Positions 25,632 to 34,388 of a stretch of 60,013 nt of DNA are shown in pieces. The stretch's first letter is position 1. Each line of letters starts with the position of its first letter. The position numbers were made by a program, and so were the translations under genes. The notes under the pieces were generated by a model. It did no database searches, was not told where the DNA came from, and saw only the letters and a program-made list of their open reading frames with translations. Source of the DNA: Sulfurovum sp. 16-42-52 (GTDB taxonomy: Bacteria; Campylobacterota; Campylobacteria; Campylobacterales; Sulfurovaceae); contig NCHB01000018.1 in NCBI GenBank assembly GCA_002281755.1, positions 1-60,013 of the forward strand, read 5' to 3'.

Positions 25632-27000
25632 TCTGCTTCAGCGCATCGGCAAAGCGCTCATGACCCCCATCGCGGTACTTCCTGTTGCAGCCCTCTTGCT
25701 TAGACTTGGCTTTGGAGACATCTTTGATGGTCAGATTGCAGAGGTGATGAAGTCTGCTGGCGAAGCGGTATTTTCAAACCTTGATTTACTCTTTGGCATC
25801 GGTATCGCTTATGGGCTTGCCAAAAACAATGACGGTGCTGCTGCACTTGCAGGTGCTATCGGGGTACTTATCGCCAAAGCAGTTTATGTGAGTATTGATG
25901 CAGATGTCAATATGGGTGTCTTTGTGGGCATCATTATGGGTGTATTGGCAGGCATACTCTATAACCGTTTTCATGCCATCAAACTGCCTGAATTTCTAGG
26001 TTTTTTTGGAGGCAAACGCTTTGTGCCCATCATCACGGCTCTTTGTGCCATCGCTGTTGGGGTGTTAGCAGGCTATTTTTGGCATATTGCCCAAAGCGGT
26101 ATCGATTGGTTTTCCCATACCATCATCGGACTGAATACTTTGGGTACATTTATCTATGGAGTGCTCAACCGCCTACTGATACCTTTAGGACTGCACCATA
26201 TACTCAACTCCGTGTTTTGGTTTCAGCTCGGTGAATACAGCTACCTCAAAGACGGTGTACAAACCATTGCCAACGGGGATCTGCACCGTTTTTTTGCCGG
26301 AGACAAAAGTGCGGGTATCTATATGTCCGGTTTTTATGTGGTAATGATGTTTGGATTGCCTGCTATGGCGTATGCGATGTATCTGAGTACAGCCAAAACA
26401 TCACGTAAAAAAGTGGGAGCTCTTTTGGCAGGTGTTGCACTCACCTCTTTTCTCACTGGCATCACCGAACCACTGGAGTTTCTTTTTTTGTTTGCAGCGC
26501 CGCTGCTTTTTGTTTTACATGCCCTGCTGACAGGTCTTGCTTTAGCTAGCGCACAACTCTTGGACATCCATGCAGGTTTTGGATTTTCAGCGGGATTGAT
26601 TGACTATCTCATTAACTATAAACTTTCAACAAATCCTCTGCTTATAGTTCCTCTGGGGGTCGTTTTTGGTCTAGTCTATTTTGTGAGTACCTATTATGCT
26701 ATCAGACTTTTTAAGATTAAACTGTTTGAACCAAGCAGACAAGAGAAGGCAAGCTCAGACTACAGTGAAGCCCTTGCATATATTGAGGCATTGGGAGGAG
26801 CGGAAAATATTAGACTGACTGAAGCCTGTATCACTAGACTTCGCATGAGCGTCAATGACAGCAGTCTACTACTAGATGAAGACTTTAAAGCGCTGGGAGC
26901 AAAAGGGGTGATACGTCCCGATAAACACTCCATACAGATTGTACTAGGCACCAAAGCAGAATCCGTCGCAGAATTCATCAAAGAGGCACTAAAGTCTTAG
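25624..27000 (+). CDS. PTS EIIBC transporter, glucose/N-acetylglucosamine family
   Basis: 458 aa. About ten membrane helices form EIIC (residues 1-360), with GLHHILNSVFWFQLG and GITEPLEFLFLFAAPLL typical of the glucose superfamily. The C-terminal 75 residues are EIIB, with phospho-Cys402 in EACITRLRMSV. It imports and phosphorylates a sugar; N-acetylglucosamine is inferred from the resemblance to NagE and from nagA and EIIA in the facing operon. EIIA is a separate gene here. Confidence 0.85.
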   Translation: MLNLLQRIGKALMTPIAVLPVAALLLRLGFGDIFDGQIAEVMKSAGEAVFSNLDLLFGIGIAYGLAKNNDGAAALAGAIGVLIAKAVYVSIDADVNMGVFVGIIMGVLAGILYNRFHAIKLPEFLGFFGGKRFVPIITALCAIAVGVLAGYFWHIAQSGIDWFSHTIIGLNTLGTFIYGVLNRLLIPLGLHHILNSVFWFQLGEYSYLKDGVQTIANGDLHRFFAGDKSAGIYMSGFYVVMMFGLPAMAYAMYLSTAKTSRKKVGALLAGVALTSFLTGITEPLEFLFLFAAPLLFVLHALLTGLALASAQLLDIHAGFGFSAGLIDYLINYKLSTNPLLIVPLGVVFGLVYFVSTYYAIRLFKIKLFEPSRQEKASSDYSEALAYIEALGGAENIRLTEACITRLRMSVNDSSLLLDEDFKALGAKGVIRPDKHSIQIVLGTKAESVAEFIKEALKS

Positions 27001-27003
27001 TGT

Positions 27004-27099
27004 TTACTTTTTCTTTTTGGGCATTTTCAATACGATTAAAAATGCAATCAAAATAATGCCGTACACGATATAGTAATACACATTGTCACTCTGCGGCAT
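27004..27099 (-). CDS. 31-aa single-helix membrane peptide, coupled to the EIIA gene
   Basis: ATG at 27099 overlaps the EIIA stop (TGATG), with GGAGGT 6 nt upstream inside the EIIA gene. The 31 codons encode a polar N-terminus (MPQSDN), one hydrophobic helix (about residues 8-25) and a basic tail ending PKKKK, so the C-terminus should lie in the cytoplasm. The stop is 4 bp from the end of the convergent EIIBC gene. No known family was recognised; a small regulator or stabiliser of the PTS permease is a reasonable guess. Confidence 0.6.
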   Translation of the reverse strand: MPQSDNVYYYIVYGIILIAFLIVLKMPKKKK

Positions 27100-27569
27100 C
27101 ACTGTACCTCCATAATCATATCTTGACACTTGACACTCTTGAGCCGTTTGTCAATCTGTCTAACATCACTCTCATCAGAGATGACAACAGGGGTGACAGA
27201 GTCTTTGGCATGCGCTTTGATATACGCCAAATCTACAAGGATGATGGGATCCCCTGCTTTGACACTATCACCTTCGTTTGCCAATCGCTCAAAGCCTTCC
27301 CCCTTAAGTGCCACTGTATCAAGCCCGATATGTACCATCACCTCAAGGTCTTTAGCTGACTTGATACTATAGGCATGATTGGTAGAAAATATTTTTGTAA
27401 TCACCCCGTCTATTGGCGCAGTGAATAGGTTTGACATGGGGATAATCGCTACCCCATCACCTGCTAGTTTTTGGGAAAACACCTCATCATCAATGCCCTC
27501 CAAAGCAACCACTTGACCATCACATGGTGCATATATCTCTCTTTTTTTACGACTCAAAAACCCAAACAT
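27099..27569 (-). CDS. crr: PTS EIIA component, glucose type
   Basis: 156 aa, the size of E. coli Crr (EIIA-Glc). Both active-site histidines are conserved: H65 in STNHAYSI and the phosphorylated H80 in VMVHIGLDTVALKGEGF. It receives phosphate from HPr and passes it to EIIB of the EIIBC permease. It follows nagA by 8 bp and has an AGGAAGAG ribosome binding site. Whether it also regulates metabolism as in enterics cannot be told. Confidence 0.88.
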   Translation of the reverse strand: MFGFLSRKKREIYAPCDGQVVALEGIDDEVFSQKLAGDGVAIIPMSNLFTAPIDGVITKIFSTNHAYSIKSAKDLEVMVHIGLDTVALKGEGFERLANEGDSVKAGDPIILVDLAYIKAHAKDSVTPVVISDESDVRQIDKRLKSVKCQDMIMEVQ

Positions 27570-27577
27570 ATCTCTTC

Positions 27578-28702
27578 CTATCTTGCATATTTTATTTCAC
27601 CCATGACAATCGTTGTTATGATACTAAAGTTTTCATCAAAAATGACGATATCTGCATCATAGCCAACTTTGAGCTCACCTTTTTTGATTCCTAGCTTTTG
27701 CGCAGGGGCTTTTGTAGCAGCATTGACAACCTCCAGTAAACCCATTGAGGTGTATTGTCTCATGTTTGACAAAGCTTCATTCATCTTCAAGACAGAGCCT
27801 GCAAGCGTTCCGTCCTCCAGTACCGCTTTGCCATCTTGCACCTCAACATGCTGTCCGCCCAAATCATAACTGCCACACTTCATACATCCTGCACGCATGG
27901 CATCGGTGATGAGGATGAGTTTTTCTTTTTTCATCCGATAGACCAACTCAAGCACGGAAGGATGGGTATGAACCAAATCAGCGATGACATCACAACTCAC
28001 ATCTGAATCAAAGACTGCTCCCACAATGCCAGGACTTCGGTGATGATAGGGAGTCATCGCATTAAATAGGTGTGTGGCATGGCTCATGCCCCATCTAAAT
28101 CCCTCTTTACACTCCTCATAGCTTGCATCTGAATGCCCCACACTGAAGACAACATGAGGGTAGCTTGACATCATGTGCTTGACAAACGCCTCTGCCCCCT
28201 CTACTTCAGGTGCAAGGGTAATCATTTTTATCTCTTGCATATACGGCTCTATTAGCGCCATAGTGGGTGCTTGCACATAGTCTTTGTTTTGTGCTCCATG
28301 ACGCGAAACATTGATAAAAGGCCCTTCAAGATGCACCCCAAGGATATTTGCTCCCGTAACACTTTTGGCATGATCTTGCATATTTTGTAATGCTTTGTCA
28401 ATCGCTTCGTTTGACATCGTCATCGTAGTTGCCAAAAAAGAAGTAACTCCGGTTTGAAGTAGTGTTGCAGAGATGGTCTCCAGAGCTGCAGGGCTTGCAT
28501 CCATCACATCTGCACCCCCACTTCCGTGTACATGAAGATCGATAAACCCGGAACTCACATACGCACCTTTGGCATCAATTACCTCGCAGTTTTGTGCTGT
28601 GACATCATCTGTAATCTTGACAATTTGCGTGTCAAAAAAAAGGGTGCATCCTTCTAAAATAGTCTCTTCATGAAGTATCTTTGCATTGACAATCGCTTTC
28701 AT
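27578..28702 (-). CDS. nagA: N-acetylglucosamine-6-phosphate deacetylase
   Basis: 374 aa from the ATG at 28702, where the family N-terminus (MKAIVNAKIL) begins; a longer frame to 28726 would run into nfo. The amidohydrolase motifs are in order: LHVHGSGG, HLEGPFIN, VGHSDA, HATHLFNAM and ITDAMRA, giving the metal ligands and catalytic Asp. It removes acetate from GlcNAc-6-phosphate made by the PTS, yielding glucosamine-6-phosphate. No nagB deaminase is found in the window. Confidence 0.92.
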   Translation of the reverse strand: MKAIVNAKILHEETILEGCTLFFDTQIVKITDDVTAQNCEVIDAKGAYVSSGFIDLHVHGSGGADVMDASPAALETISATLLQTGVTSFLATTMTMSNEAIDKALQNMQDHAKSVTGANILGVHLEGPFINVSRHGAQNKDYVQAPTMALIEPYMQEIKMITLAPEVEGAEAFVKHMMSSYPHVVFSVGHSDASYEECKEGFRWGMSHATHLFNAMTPYHHRSPGIVGAVFDSDVSCDVIADLVHTHPSVLELVYRMKKEKLILITDAMRAGCMKCGSYDLGGQHVEVQDGKAVLEDGTLAGSVLKMNEALSNMRQYTSMGLLEVVNAATKAPAQKLGIKKGELKVGYDADIVIFDENFSIITTIVMGEIKYAR

Positions 28703-28715
28703 GTTTTTTATACCA

Positions 28716-29609
28716 CTATTTCTCAATCAGCGCATACAGTGCCCTAATTTCCTCTGCCCAAATGCTCTCATCAATGGTTTCAAGAATCAAGGGAATATCA
28801 TCCATTCTTGAATCGTTCATAATAAATCTAAAAGCATCCCAGCCTATCTCACCTTGCCCCAAAGAAGCATGCCTGTCTACTCTGGATCCCAGTTTAGGTT
28901 TGGAGTCATTGATATGCATCCCCATGAGGTACTCAAACCCTACGATGCGCCCGAATGCATGCATCGTTTCTTCATACGCCTCACGTGTTCTTAGATCGTA
29001 CCCTGCTGTAAAAGTGTGACAGGTATCAAGACAGACACCCACCCTGCTTTTATCTTCTATTTTATCGATGATATGTGCCAAATGTTCAAACTTATAGCCA
29101 AGGTTTGAGCCTTGTCCCGCTGTGTTTTCTATCACAAGTTTGACGCCTGAATCCTTCGTTGCTTCTATGGCTCTGTTCATCGAGTTTGCAATGACATCCA
29201 GACACTCCAACTCTGCCTGCATCAGTTTTTCATCATACGAAGGATCTTTTTTAGCCAATTTTGTCAAGTGTGAACCGGGATGAAAGTTCAGCTTGTCAAG
29301 ACCCAAAATATGGCAGCGCTCCAGTTCATCTATAAATGCCTCTCTTGATTTGTCTCGCTGCTCAAGTTCAGGATGTCCCAGATTGATAAGATAAGAATCA
29401 TGGGGTAAAATATGTTTAGGCAATATCCCTGATTTGTCAAGGTTTTTATGGAAGGCATCGATTGTGCTGTGCTCCAAAGGTTTTGCCACCCACTGCCGTT
29501 GGTTTTTTGTAAACAGGGCAAAGGCTTTTGCGCCAATTTCCATGGCATTGAGTGGGGCATTGTCAACACCTCCGCTTGCACTCACATGTGCTCCGACAAA
29601 TTTTGTCAT
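28716..29609 (-). CDS. nfo: endonuclease IV (AP endonuclease)
   Basis: 297 aa, normal length. Family motifs are complete: [10 protein letters not shown] at the start, [35 protein letters not shown] and the C-terminal LILETID, supplying the three-zinc site. It cuts DNA 5' of abasic sites during base excision repair. It stands before nagA and may share its transcript, though the functions are unrelated. Confidence 0.95.
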   Translation of the reverse strand: MTKFVGAHVSASGGVDNAPLNAMEIGAKAFALFTKNQRQWVAKPLEHSTIDAFHKNLDKSGILPKHILPHDSYLINLGHPELEQRDKSREAFIDELERCHILGLDKLNFHPGSHLTKLAKKDPSYDEKLMQAELECLDVIANSMNRAIEATKDSGVKLVIENTAGQGSNLGYKFEHLAHIIDKIEDKSRVGVCLDTCHTFTAGYDLRTREAYEETMHAFGRIVGFEYLMGMHINDSKPKLGSRVDRHASLGQGEIGWDAFRFIMNDSRMDDIPLILETIDESIWAEEIRALYALIEK

Positions 29610-29624
29610 CTTTTAACCCTTTTT

Positions 29625-30110
29625 TTATTGTTTTTTGATTGATATCGTGATGGCATTGATTGTATCACGGAAGTGTATCTGTCCATTTAAAACACGGTAG
29701 TCTATGGCGTATTGGTTGTCTTTTGTAAGCTTTTGTGTAAAGCCGTTACGATTTTTTTCTACACCCACTCCGCCAAAAATCGCCCTTCCTCTAAAAATGT
29801 TTTCTAAGGTGTCTTCAGGATAAAATGCACTGAGAACCTTCACATTAAACGCTTTCCTGTCCATGCACTGCAACAGACTCAAACAGACTGACCGTTTTGA
29901 AATCTCCAAAGACATCAAAGCCTGACCACTGCCATAAATTTCTGTCTTAAGTCCCTCATCATTCTCATAGACAAAACCCATATCGGCGTATTTGAATGTG
30001 GGGGTTTTAAAGACGATAAAGGCTGCATTTTGTGTGCGGTATTCTTTGCTGCTACAGGCTGAAAAAAGAAAAGTGATTGCCAATGCGCGTATGATGTTTT
30101 GCAGAGCCAT
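29625..30110 (-). CDS. hypothetical lipoprotein
   Basis: 161 aa with a lipoprotein signal: hydrophobic residues 8-17 and lipobox LFSAC, acylated Cys at about residue 19. The mature protein is small and beta-rich by composition and contains two further cysteines. I recognise no family with certainty; similar conserved lipoproteins occur across this phylum. It precedes nfo in the same direction. Confidence 0.6.
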   Translation of the reverse strand: MALQNIIRALAITFLFSACSSKEYRTQNAAFIVFKTPTFKYADMGFVYENDEGLKTEIYGSGQALMSLEISKRSVCLSLLQCMDRKAFNVKVLSAFYPEDTLENIFRGRAIFGGVGVEKNRNGFTQKLTKDNQYAIDYRVLNGQIHFRDTINAITISIKKQ

Positions 30111-30173
30111 CTATTTTCCCTTATTTTTACGCAATTATAACAAATATTAAGAGATATTTAAGTACCAAATCTA

Positions 30174-30179
30174 TATAAT
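30174..30179 (+). promoter_or_regulatory. -10 of the tRNA-Glu pair
   Basis: TATAAT in an AT-rich stretch, 20 nt before the 5' end of the first tRNA-Glu. Confidence 0.6.
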
Positions 30180-30199
30180 TTCATCCACGAGTTACAGAT

Positions 30200-30274
30200 G
30201 GCCCCATCGTCTAGCGGTTAGGATCCATGGTTTTCATCCATGTTACCGGAGTTCGAGTCTCCGTGGGGTCACCA
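30200..30274 (+). tRNA. tRNA-Glu (TTC), copy 1
   Basis: 75 nt with encoded CCA. The acceptor stem GGCCCCA pairs with TGGGGTC (one G-T pair); the anticodon stem CATGG/CCATG encloses the loop TTTTCAT with anticodon TTC; the T loop GTTCGAG is standard. Confidence 0.95.
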
Positions 30275-30303
30275 TTTTTAACTTGTACAGCACTATCCTA
30301 AGT

Positions 30304-30378
30304 GGCCCCATCGTCTAGCGGTTAGGATCCATGGTTTTCATCCATGTTACCGGAGTTCGAGTCTCCGTGGGGTCACCA
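30304..30378 (+). tRNA. tRNA-Glu (TTC), copy 2
   Basis: Identical in sequence to the copy 29 bp upstream, including CCA, so the pair forms a tandem repeat of about 100 bp units with different spacers. Probably transcribed together from the promoter at 30174. Confidence 0.95.
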
Positions 30379-30386
30379 CTTCATTT

Positions 30387-30842
30387 TTATCTTACTTCCA
30401 GATACGCATACCCGTCATTTTGATAGTCAATCAAATAGATGTTTTTATTTCTGTCATGCTCAACATACCCATACAATGTTTTTGGATCAATCTTGCGTTT
30501 TTTCATCCCTGCTTGACACATTTTAAAGACCACTTTGTATCTGTCATGTAATGCTTCTAACCCTGAAGCAATCTTTTTATCATACTTCATTTTATCTTTA
30601 TAGGGTGAATGCCCGATATCTTCGATGAAATAACCATATGCCTCGCCTGATATCACCACAACCGCCAGAAGTGTATCTCCTTGTTTGTGATAATATTCAC
30701 TCATAGACTGTAGCGAATCAATCAATCCGCTGCTGATAACATGCGCATCCCCACTTGTGAGGTTGATAACCACTTTTTTCTCTGCAGCCTGCAATGATAG
30801 TCCCATTACTAAAACCAAAAACACTGTTTTAAACATTTGCAT
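30387..30842 (-). CDS. periplasmic DsrE/F-like protein
   Basis: 151 aa with a signal peptide (about residues 1-19, ending LQAA). The remainder (VVINLTSGDAH..., then VVVISGEAYGYF) resembles the DsrE/DsrF-like alpha/beta fold of small sulfur-related proteins. Only one cysteine (in FKMCQAGMKKRKI) is seen, at the position where this fold often has a reactive one. ATG at 30842 has AAGGA 5 nt upstream. A sulfur-related role is inference. Confidence 0.6.
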   Translation of the reverse strand: MQMFKTVFLVLVMGLSLQAAEKKVVINLTSGDAHVISSGLIDSLQSMSEYYHKQGDTLLAVVVISGEAYGYFIEDIGHSPYKDKMKYDKKIASGLEALHDRYKVVFKMCQAGMKKRKIDPKTLYGYVEHDRNKNIYLIDYQNDGYAYLEVR

Positions 30843-30896
30843 CGTATTCCTTTCAACTTTGTTTGATTATATCAAAAATCGGTTATTTAAACGATA

Positions 30897-32279
30897 TTAC
30901 TCTTTTTTATCAAAAACCGTTTCACTGAACTCCGCATATTTGCCCCGCACCGCTTTTTTGAGTTCGATGGCAAACATATTGATATGCTCTTGGGAGTTTT
31001 TGGTTTCCTTGAGCAGTTTGGTGAGTCCATTGTTGTATTTGTTGAGATAAAAGTTGTCTATCTGGCGGTTTGAGCCGATGACAATGGCCGTACAGCTGTT
31101 ATCAAGTCGTGAAAGGATGAGCTGTGTGGTCTTTTCGGAGCTATTTTGCCACTCATCCAAGATGACCACGGCATCACTGAGTGTTCGTCCTCTGGCTTCT
31201 CCAGGCCAGAGTTTTTCGATGCGGTATTTGGCGATGAGTTCAAGTATTTTATTTTCAACCGCATGGACATTGTCTTGGCTGTCATGTTTTTTGAGCAATT
31301 TTTTGGCTATATGCTCTAATGTATCATTCAGCGCCATATTGTAGATACGAAATTTCTCATCATTACCTGCTAGATACCCCACATCTGCACCCTTATCTAA
31401 ACTTTCGATGGAGTTTCGCACATAAATGATTTTATCGAAATGCTTTCTTTCCACCAGCTTCATCGCGCATGTAAATGCCAAAAGTGTCTTACCGCTACCA
31501 GCTTTTGCATCGACTACGATAAGATCGTAAAAGTGGCTCAGTATGGCTTTCATATATAGTTTCTGTTCCAGATTGATGGGCTTAACCTTTAAGCCTCTGA
31601 AGTCATGCTCACTCACTACTTCTATATGCCCATCGTGTACTATCGCAGGGTAGGTATCACTGTCTGTCATCTTAAAAATATAGGAAAAATTATGGGGTTT
31701 ATGTTCAGGATCAAATGCAAAGATAGAAGCATGCTGAAGCTTTTTGATATGCAAAGGCTCCATCTCAATTGTTTTTACAAAATCAAACTCAGGTACAACC
31801 GCTTTGTCATCATGGAGGGTTTCAGTTTTGACATTTTTAAGTATGCCAAAAGTTCGTGCATAGACATCCAAAGAGACAAAAATCGTCTTGAGACCCTTAT
31901 AATACTGCTGTGCCAAAACAGCTACTTCTATGATACGTTTATCGTTGCTTTCATTCATAAACGCTGTATCGATATCGGTCTCATAGCGGTCTTTTGAGAT
32001 GATATGAATCACAAGGTGATCCACAAAAAACTTGGCTACTTTGAACCCCTCTTTGTGGTCGGCTTCTTTGACTTTTGCCTGGGCAAGCAGACGGGCAAAC
32101 TCACGCGCTTGGTAGCCTATCTCGCCTAAAATCTTTTTTTTGTCTTCAAGTTCGATGAGTACGGTTTCTGGGAAAACGATAATGTTGTTTCCATTGTCTG
32201 AGAGTTTGACAATGTTTTGAATGTCATTAAGGACAACATTAGTGTCAACGACGTACACCTTGGCATTTTTGGGACTCAT
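30897..32279 (-). CDS. PIN-PhoH family ATPase (PhoH2-type)
   Basis: 460 aa from the ATG at 32279, which follows AGAGGAG; the frame is open to 32333. The N-terminal PIN ribonuclease domain has VVDTNVVLND with the first acidic residues. The C-terminal PhoH-like ATPase has P-loop AGSGKT at residues 260-265 and VILDEWQNSS. Proteins of this architecture act as RNA helicase-ribonucleases and in some bacteria form toxin-antitoxin systems with a short upstream gene; no such partner is seen here. Despite the name there is no link to the pho regulon. Confidence 0.88.
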   Translation of the reverse strand: MSPKNAKVYVVDTNVVLNDIQNIVKLSDNGNNIIVFPETVLIELEDKKKILGEIGYQAREFARLLAQAKVKEADHKEGFKVAKFFVDHLVIHIISKDRYETDIDTAFMNESNDKRIIEVAVLAQQYYKGLKTIFVSLDVYARTFGILKNVKTETLHDDKAVVPEFDFVKTIEMEPLHIKKLQHASIFAFDPEHKPHNFSYIFKMTDSDTYPAIVHDGHIEVVSEHDFRGLKVKPINLEQKLYMKAILSHFYDLIVVDAKAGSGKTLLAFTCAMKLVERKHFDKIIYVRNSIESLDKGADVGYLAGNDEKFRIYNMALNDTLEHIAKKLLKKHDSQDNVHAVENKILELIAKYRIEKLWPGEARGRTLSDAVVILDEWQNSSEKTTQLILSRLDNSCTAIVIGSNRQIDNFYLNKYNNGLTKLLKETKNSQEHINMFAIELKKAVRGKYAEFSETVFDKKE

Positions 32280-32372
32280 AATTTCTCCTCTGCGCTTTGT
32301 CTTGGGATACACCCAAAGACAATCGTAGTGCAAAAGAGATACATTTTGGCATCAAAATACTGCGATGCTTAC

Positions 32373-34250
32373 CTACCCATGAGACGGGGATGCTTCAAAG
32401 AAAAAATGTTCAAAAGCTTCTTTGCTTAACGGTTTTGAAAAGTAATACCCCTGCAGGATATCACAATCTTGCCCCTGAAGATAGTGTTGCTGTTCTATGG
32501 TTTCAATACCTTCAGCGACAACCCTTAACTTCAAGTTTCGCGCAATGGCAAAAATGGTGTCTATAAAACCTTTATCTGCCTGATTGGGATGATTCAGTTC
32601 GGCAATAAACGATTTATCAATTTTGATTTCATCCAAAGGCAACTGACGCAGATAACTCAAAGAGGAGTACCCTGTGCCAAAATCATCCATCGAAAATCGG
32701 ATCCCGTACTCTTGAAGCCTATTCATGTTCATAATGAGGAGTTTTACATCTTCAGCGACCGAATTCTCCGTGATTTCAAATATCAGCTTTGCACACTGCT
32801 CTTTACTCAGATAGGTCTGGCATAACTGTTTGACATCACTCACAAAACTGGGGTGAAACATTTGCCGCATACTGATATTGACCGAAAACTGCTGCAGCAC
32901 TATTCCTTTTTCTTCCCATGCTTTGAGTGTCTCAAAAGATGCCTTTAAGACTTCGTAGCCAAGCTCGACGATAAAACCCGTCTTCTCAAAAATAGGGATA
33001 AACTCAGCAGGACTCACTGAACCCAGCTTATCATTTTCCCATCTTGCCAGTACTTCACAGCCCATAATCTTCCCTTCAAGCGTCACCTGCGGCTGATAGT
33101 TGAGTGTAATCTCTTTCTTTTTAAGAGAAAAATGCAGGAAGCGTTCGATCTCAAGTTTTCGCTCCACTCTTTTTGAAAGCGCATCATTGAAAAAGATAAT
33201 CCCGTTGCGGCCTTGTGTTTTCGCCTCATACATCGCAATATCCGCCTCTTTGATAAAGACAGTCGCAGACAACTCCGGGTTAGAGATGATGCTCACACCG
33301 ATACTTGCACTGATGTAAAGATGATGCTCCCCGATGACATAACTCTCTTTGATACCGGCAAGAAGTTTATTCGCACAGTGGTTTGCCGCCGTAAAACATG
33401 CCTCTTTACTCTCATACAGTTCACTCAAAACACAAAACTCATCACCGCCAAGGCGTGAAACGGTATTTTTGTATTTTTGCGAGAGAAAAGACATGCGCGC
33501 AGAAACCTCTCTAAGCAGTGCATCGCCTACATCATGCCCCAAAGAGTCATTGATGGTTTTAAAGTGATCCAAATCAATGAGTAGCAGATAGAGATGTTTT
33601 TTTTCATGCTTTTGCATCTTCATCGCATTTTCAAGCAATTCGATAAAAAACCGTCTATTGCCCAGTGATGTCAGGTAATCATGATACGCTTGGTATTGGC
33701 TTTTGATGAGATAGCTGAAGGTGTTGTGTGCTGCATAGAGCAACACCCCACCCAACACGACCGTAAAAAAGGCCAGCAAATAGCTAAATGCTTCACCCAT
33801 CAATATAAAATAGACCGTCAGTGGCAGCATCAAAGTAACCAAAGTGAGTGTGGCAAGTTTTTTTTGCGATGCCAAAATCGTAGCAGAGACTACCACCACG
33901 CCAAGCTGTGTCGCAATAGCAACGTAATGAAGCTGCAGATCAGGGCGCACCACATAAACCACAAACATTACCGTCCACATCGAAAAATAGATAAACAAAA
34001 AAACCTGTAACTGCTTAAGCCACCGCTCCTTTTTTTGCGTATCCATCTCTTCTTTGATGTAAGTTCTGTGAAGGGTGTAGCCCCAAAATGAAACGCCAAG
34101 CAGTGCCACATACCATCCAAATTCAATACAAAAAGAGGCTGAATAGAGATACCCCATATAGATATATCCGGCACCCGTACCCGCAAAGAGACCTATGAGT
34201 ACACGAATCTGCTTATGCATAAAGTTGTAAAATCGTATATTGTCTAACAA
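32373..34250 (-). CDS. membrane GGDEF-EAL cyclic di-GMP protein
   Basis: 625 aa from a TTG with GGAG upstream. Roughly six membrane helices occupy residues 13-195. The GGDEF domain has an intact active site (GGDEF at 268-272) but no RxxD inhibitory site just before it. The EAL domain follows (EVLARW, FEITENS, MDDFGTGYSSL, IKIDKSF, AEGIET), so the phosphodiesterase residues look intact as well. It could make or break c-di-GMP depending on the signal sensed by the membrane part. No obvious target gene is adjacent. Confidence 0.9.
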   Translation of the reverse strand: MLDNIRFYNFMHKQIRVLIGLFAGTGAGYIYMGYLYSASFCIEFGWYVALLGVSFWGYTLHRTYIKEEMDTQKKERWLKQLQVFLFIYFSMWTVMFVVYVVRPDLQLHYVAIATQLGVVVVSATILASQKKLATLTLVTLMLPLTVYFILMGEAFSYLLAFFTVVLGGVLLYAAHNTFSYLIKSQYQAYHDYLTSLGNRRFFIELLENAMKMQKHEKKHLYLLLIDLDHFKTINDSLGHDVGDALLREVSARMSFLSQKYKNTVSRLGGDEFCVLSELYESKEACFTAANHCANKLLAGIKESYVIGEHHLYISASIGVSIISNPELSATVFIKEADIAMYEAKTQGRNGIIFFNDALSKRVERKLEIERFLHFSLKKKEITLNYQPQVTLEGKIMGCEVLARWENDKLGSVSPAEFIPIFEKTGFIVELGYEVLKASFETLKAWEEKGIVLQQFSVNISMRQMFHPSFVSDVKQLCQTYLSKEQCAKLIFEITENSVAEDVKLLIMNMNRLQEYGIRFSMDDFGTGYSSLSYLRQLPLDEIKIDKSFIAELNHPNQADKGFIDTIFAIARNLKLRVVAEGIETIEQQHYLQGQDCDILQGYYFSKPLSKEAFEHFFFEASPSHG

Positions 34251-34351
34251 AAAATCTCCATTTTGGTCTGTTCTTACTGTGTCTAAATCCCCTATGAATA
34301 TTTTACCCTATTATCACAAAAATTTGTATCCATTATGTTATACATCCCCGC

Positions 34352-34357
34352 TATAAT
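34352..34357 (+). promoter_or_regulatory. -10 of the lpxH-like gene
   Basis: TATAAT 31 nt before the ATG at 34389; the 138 bp region separates it from the divergent GGDEF-EAL gene. No strong ribosome binding site precedes the ATG. Confidence 0.5.
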
Positions 34358-34388
34358 CCTTCAAACAACTCAAGGCCACAGCACACCG

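Noticed and set aside
30897-32279. PhoH as a member of the phosphate regulon
   Set aside because: It is 12 kb away, has no Pho-box-like site and the PIN-PhoH family acts on RNA.
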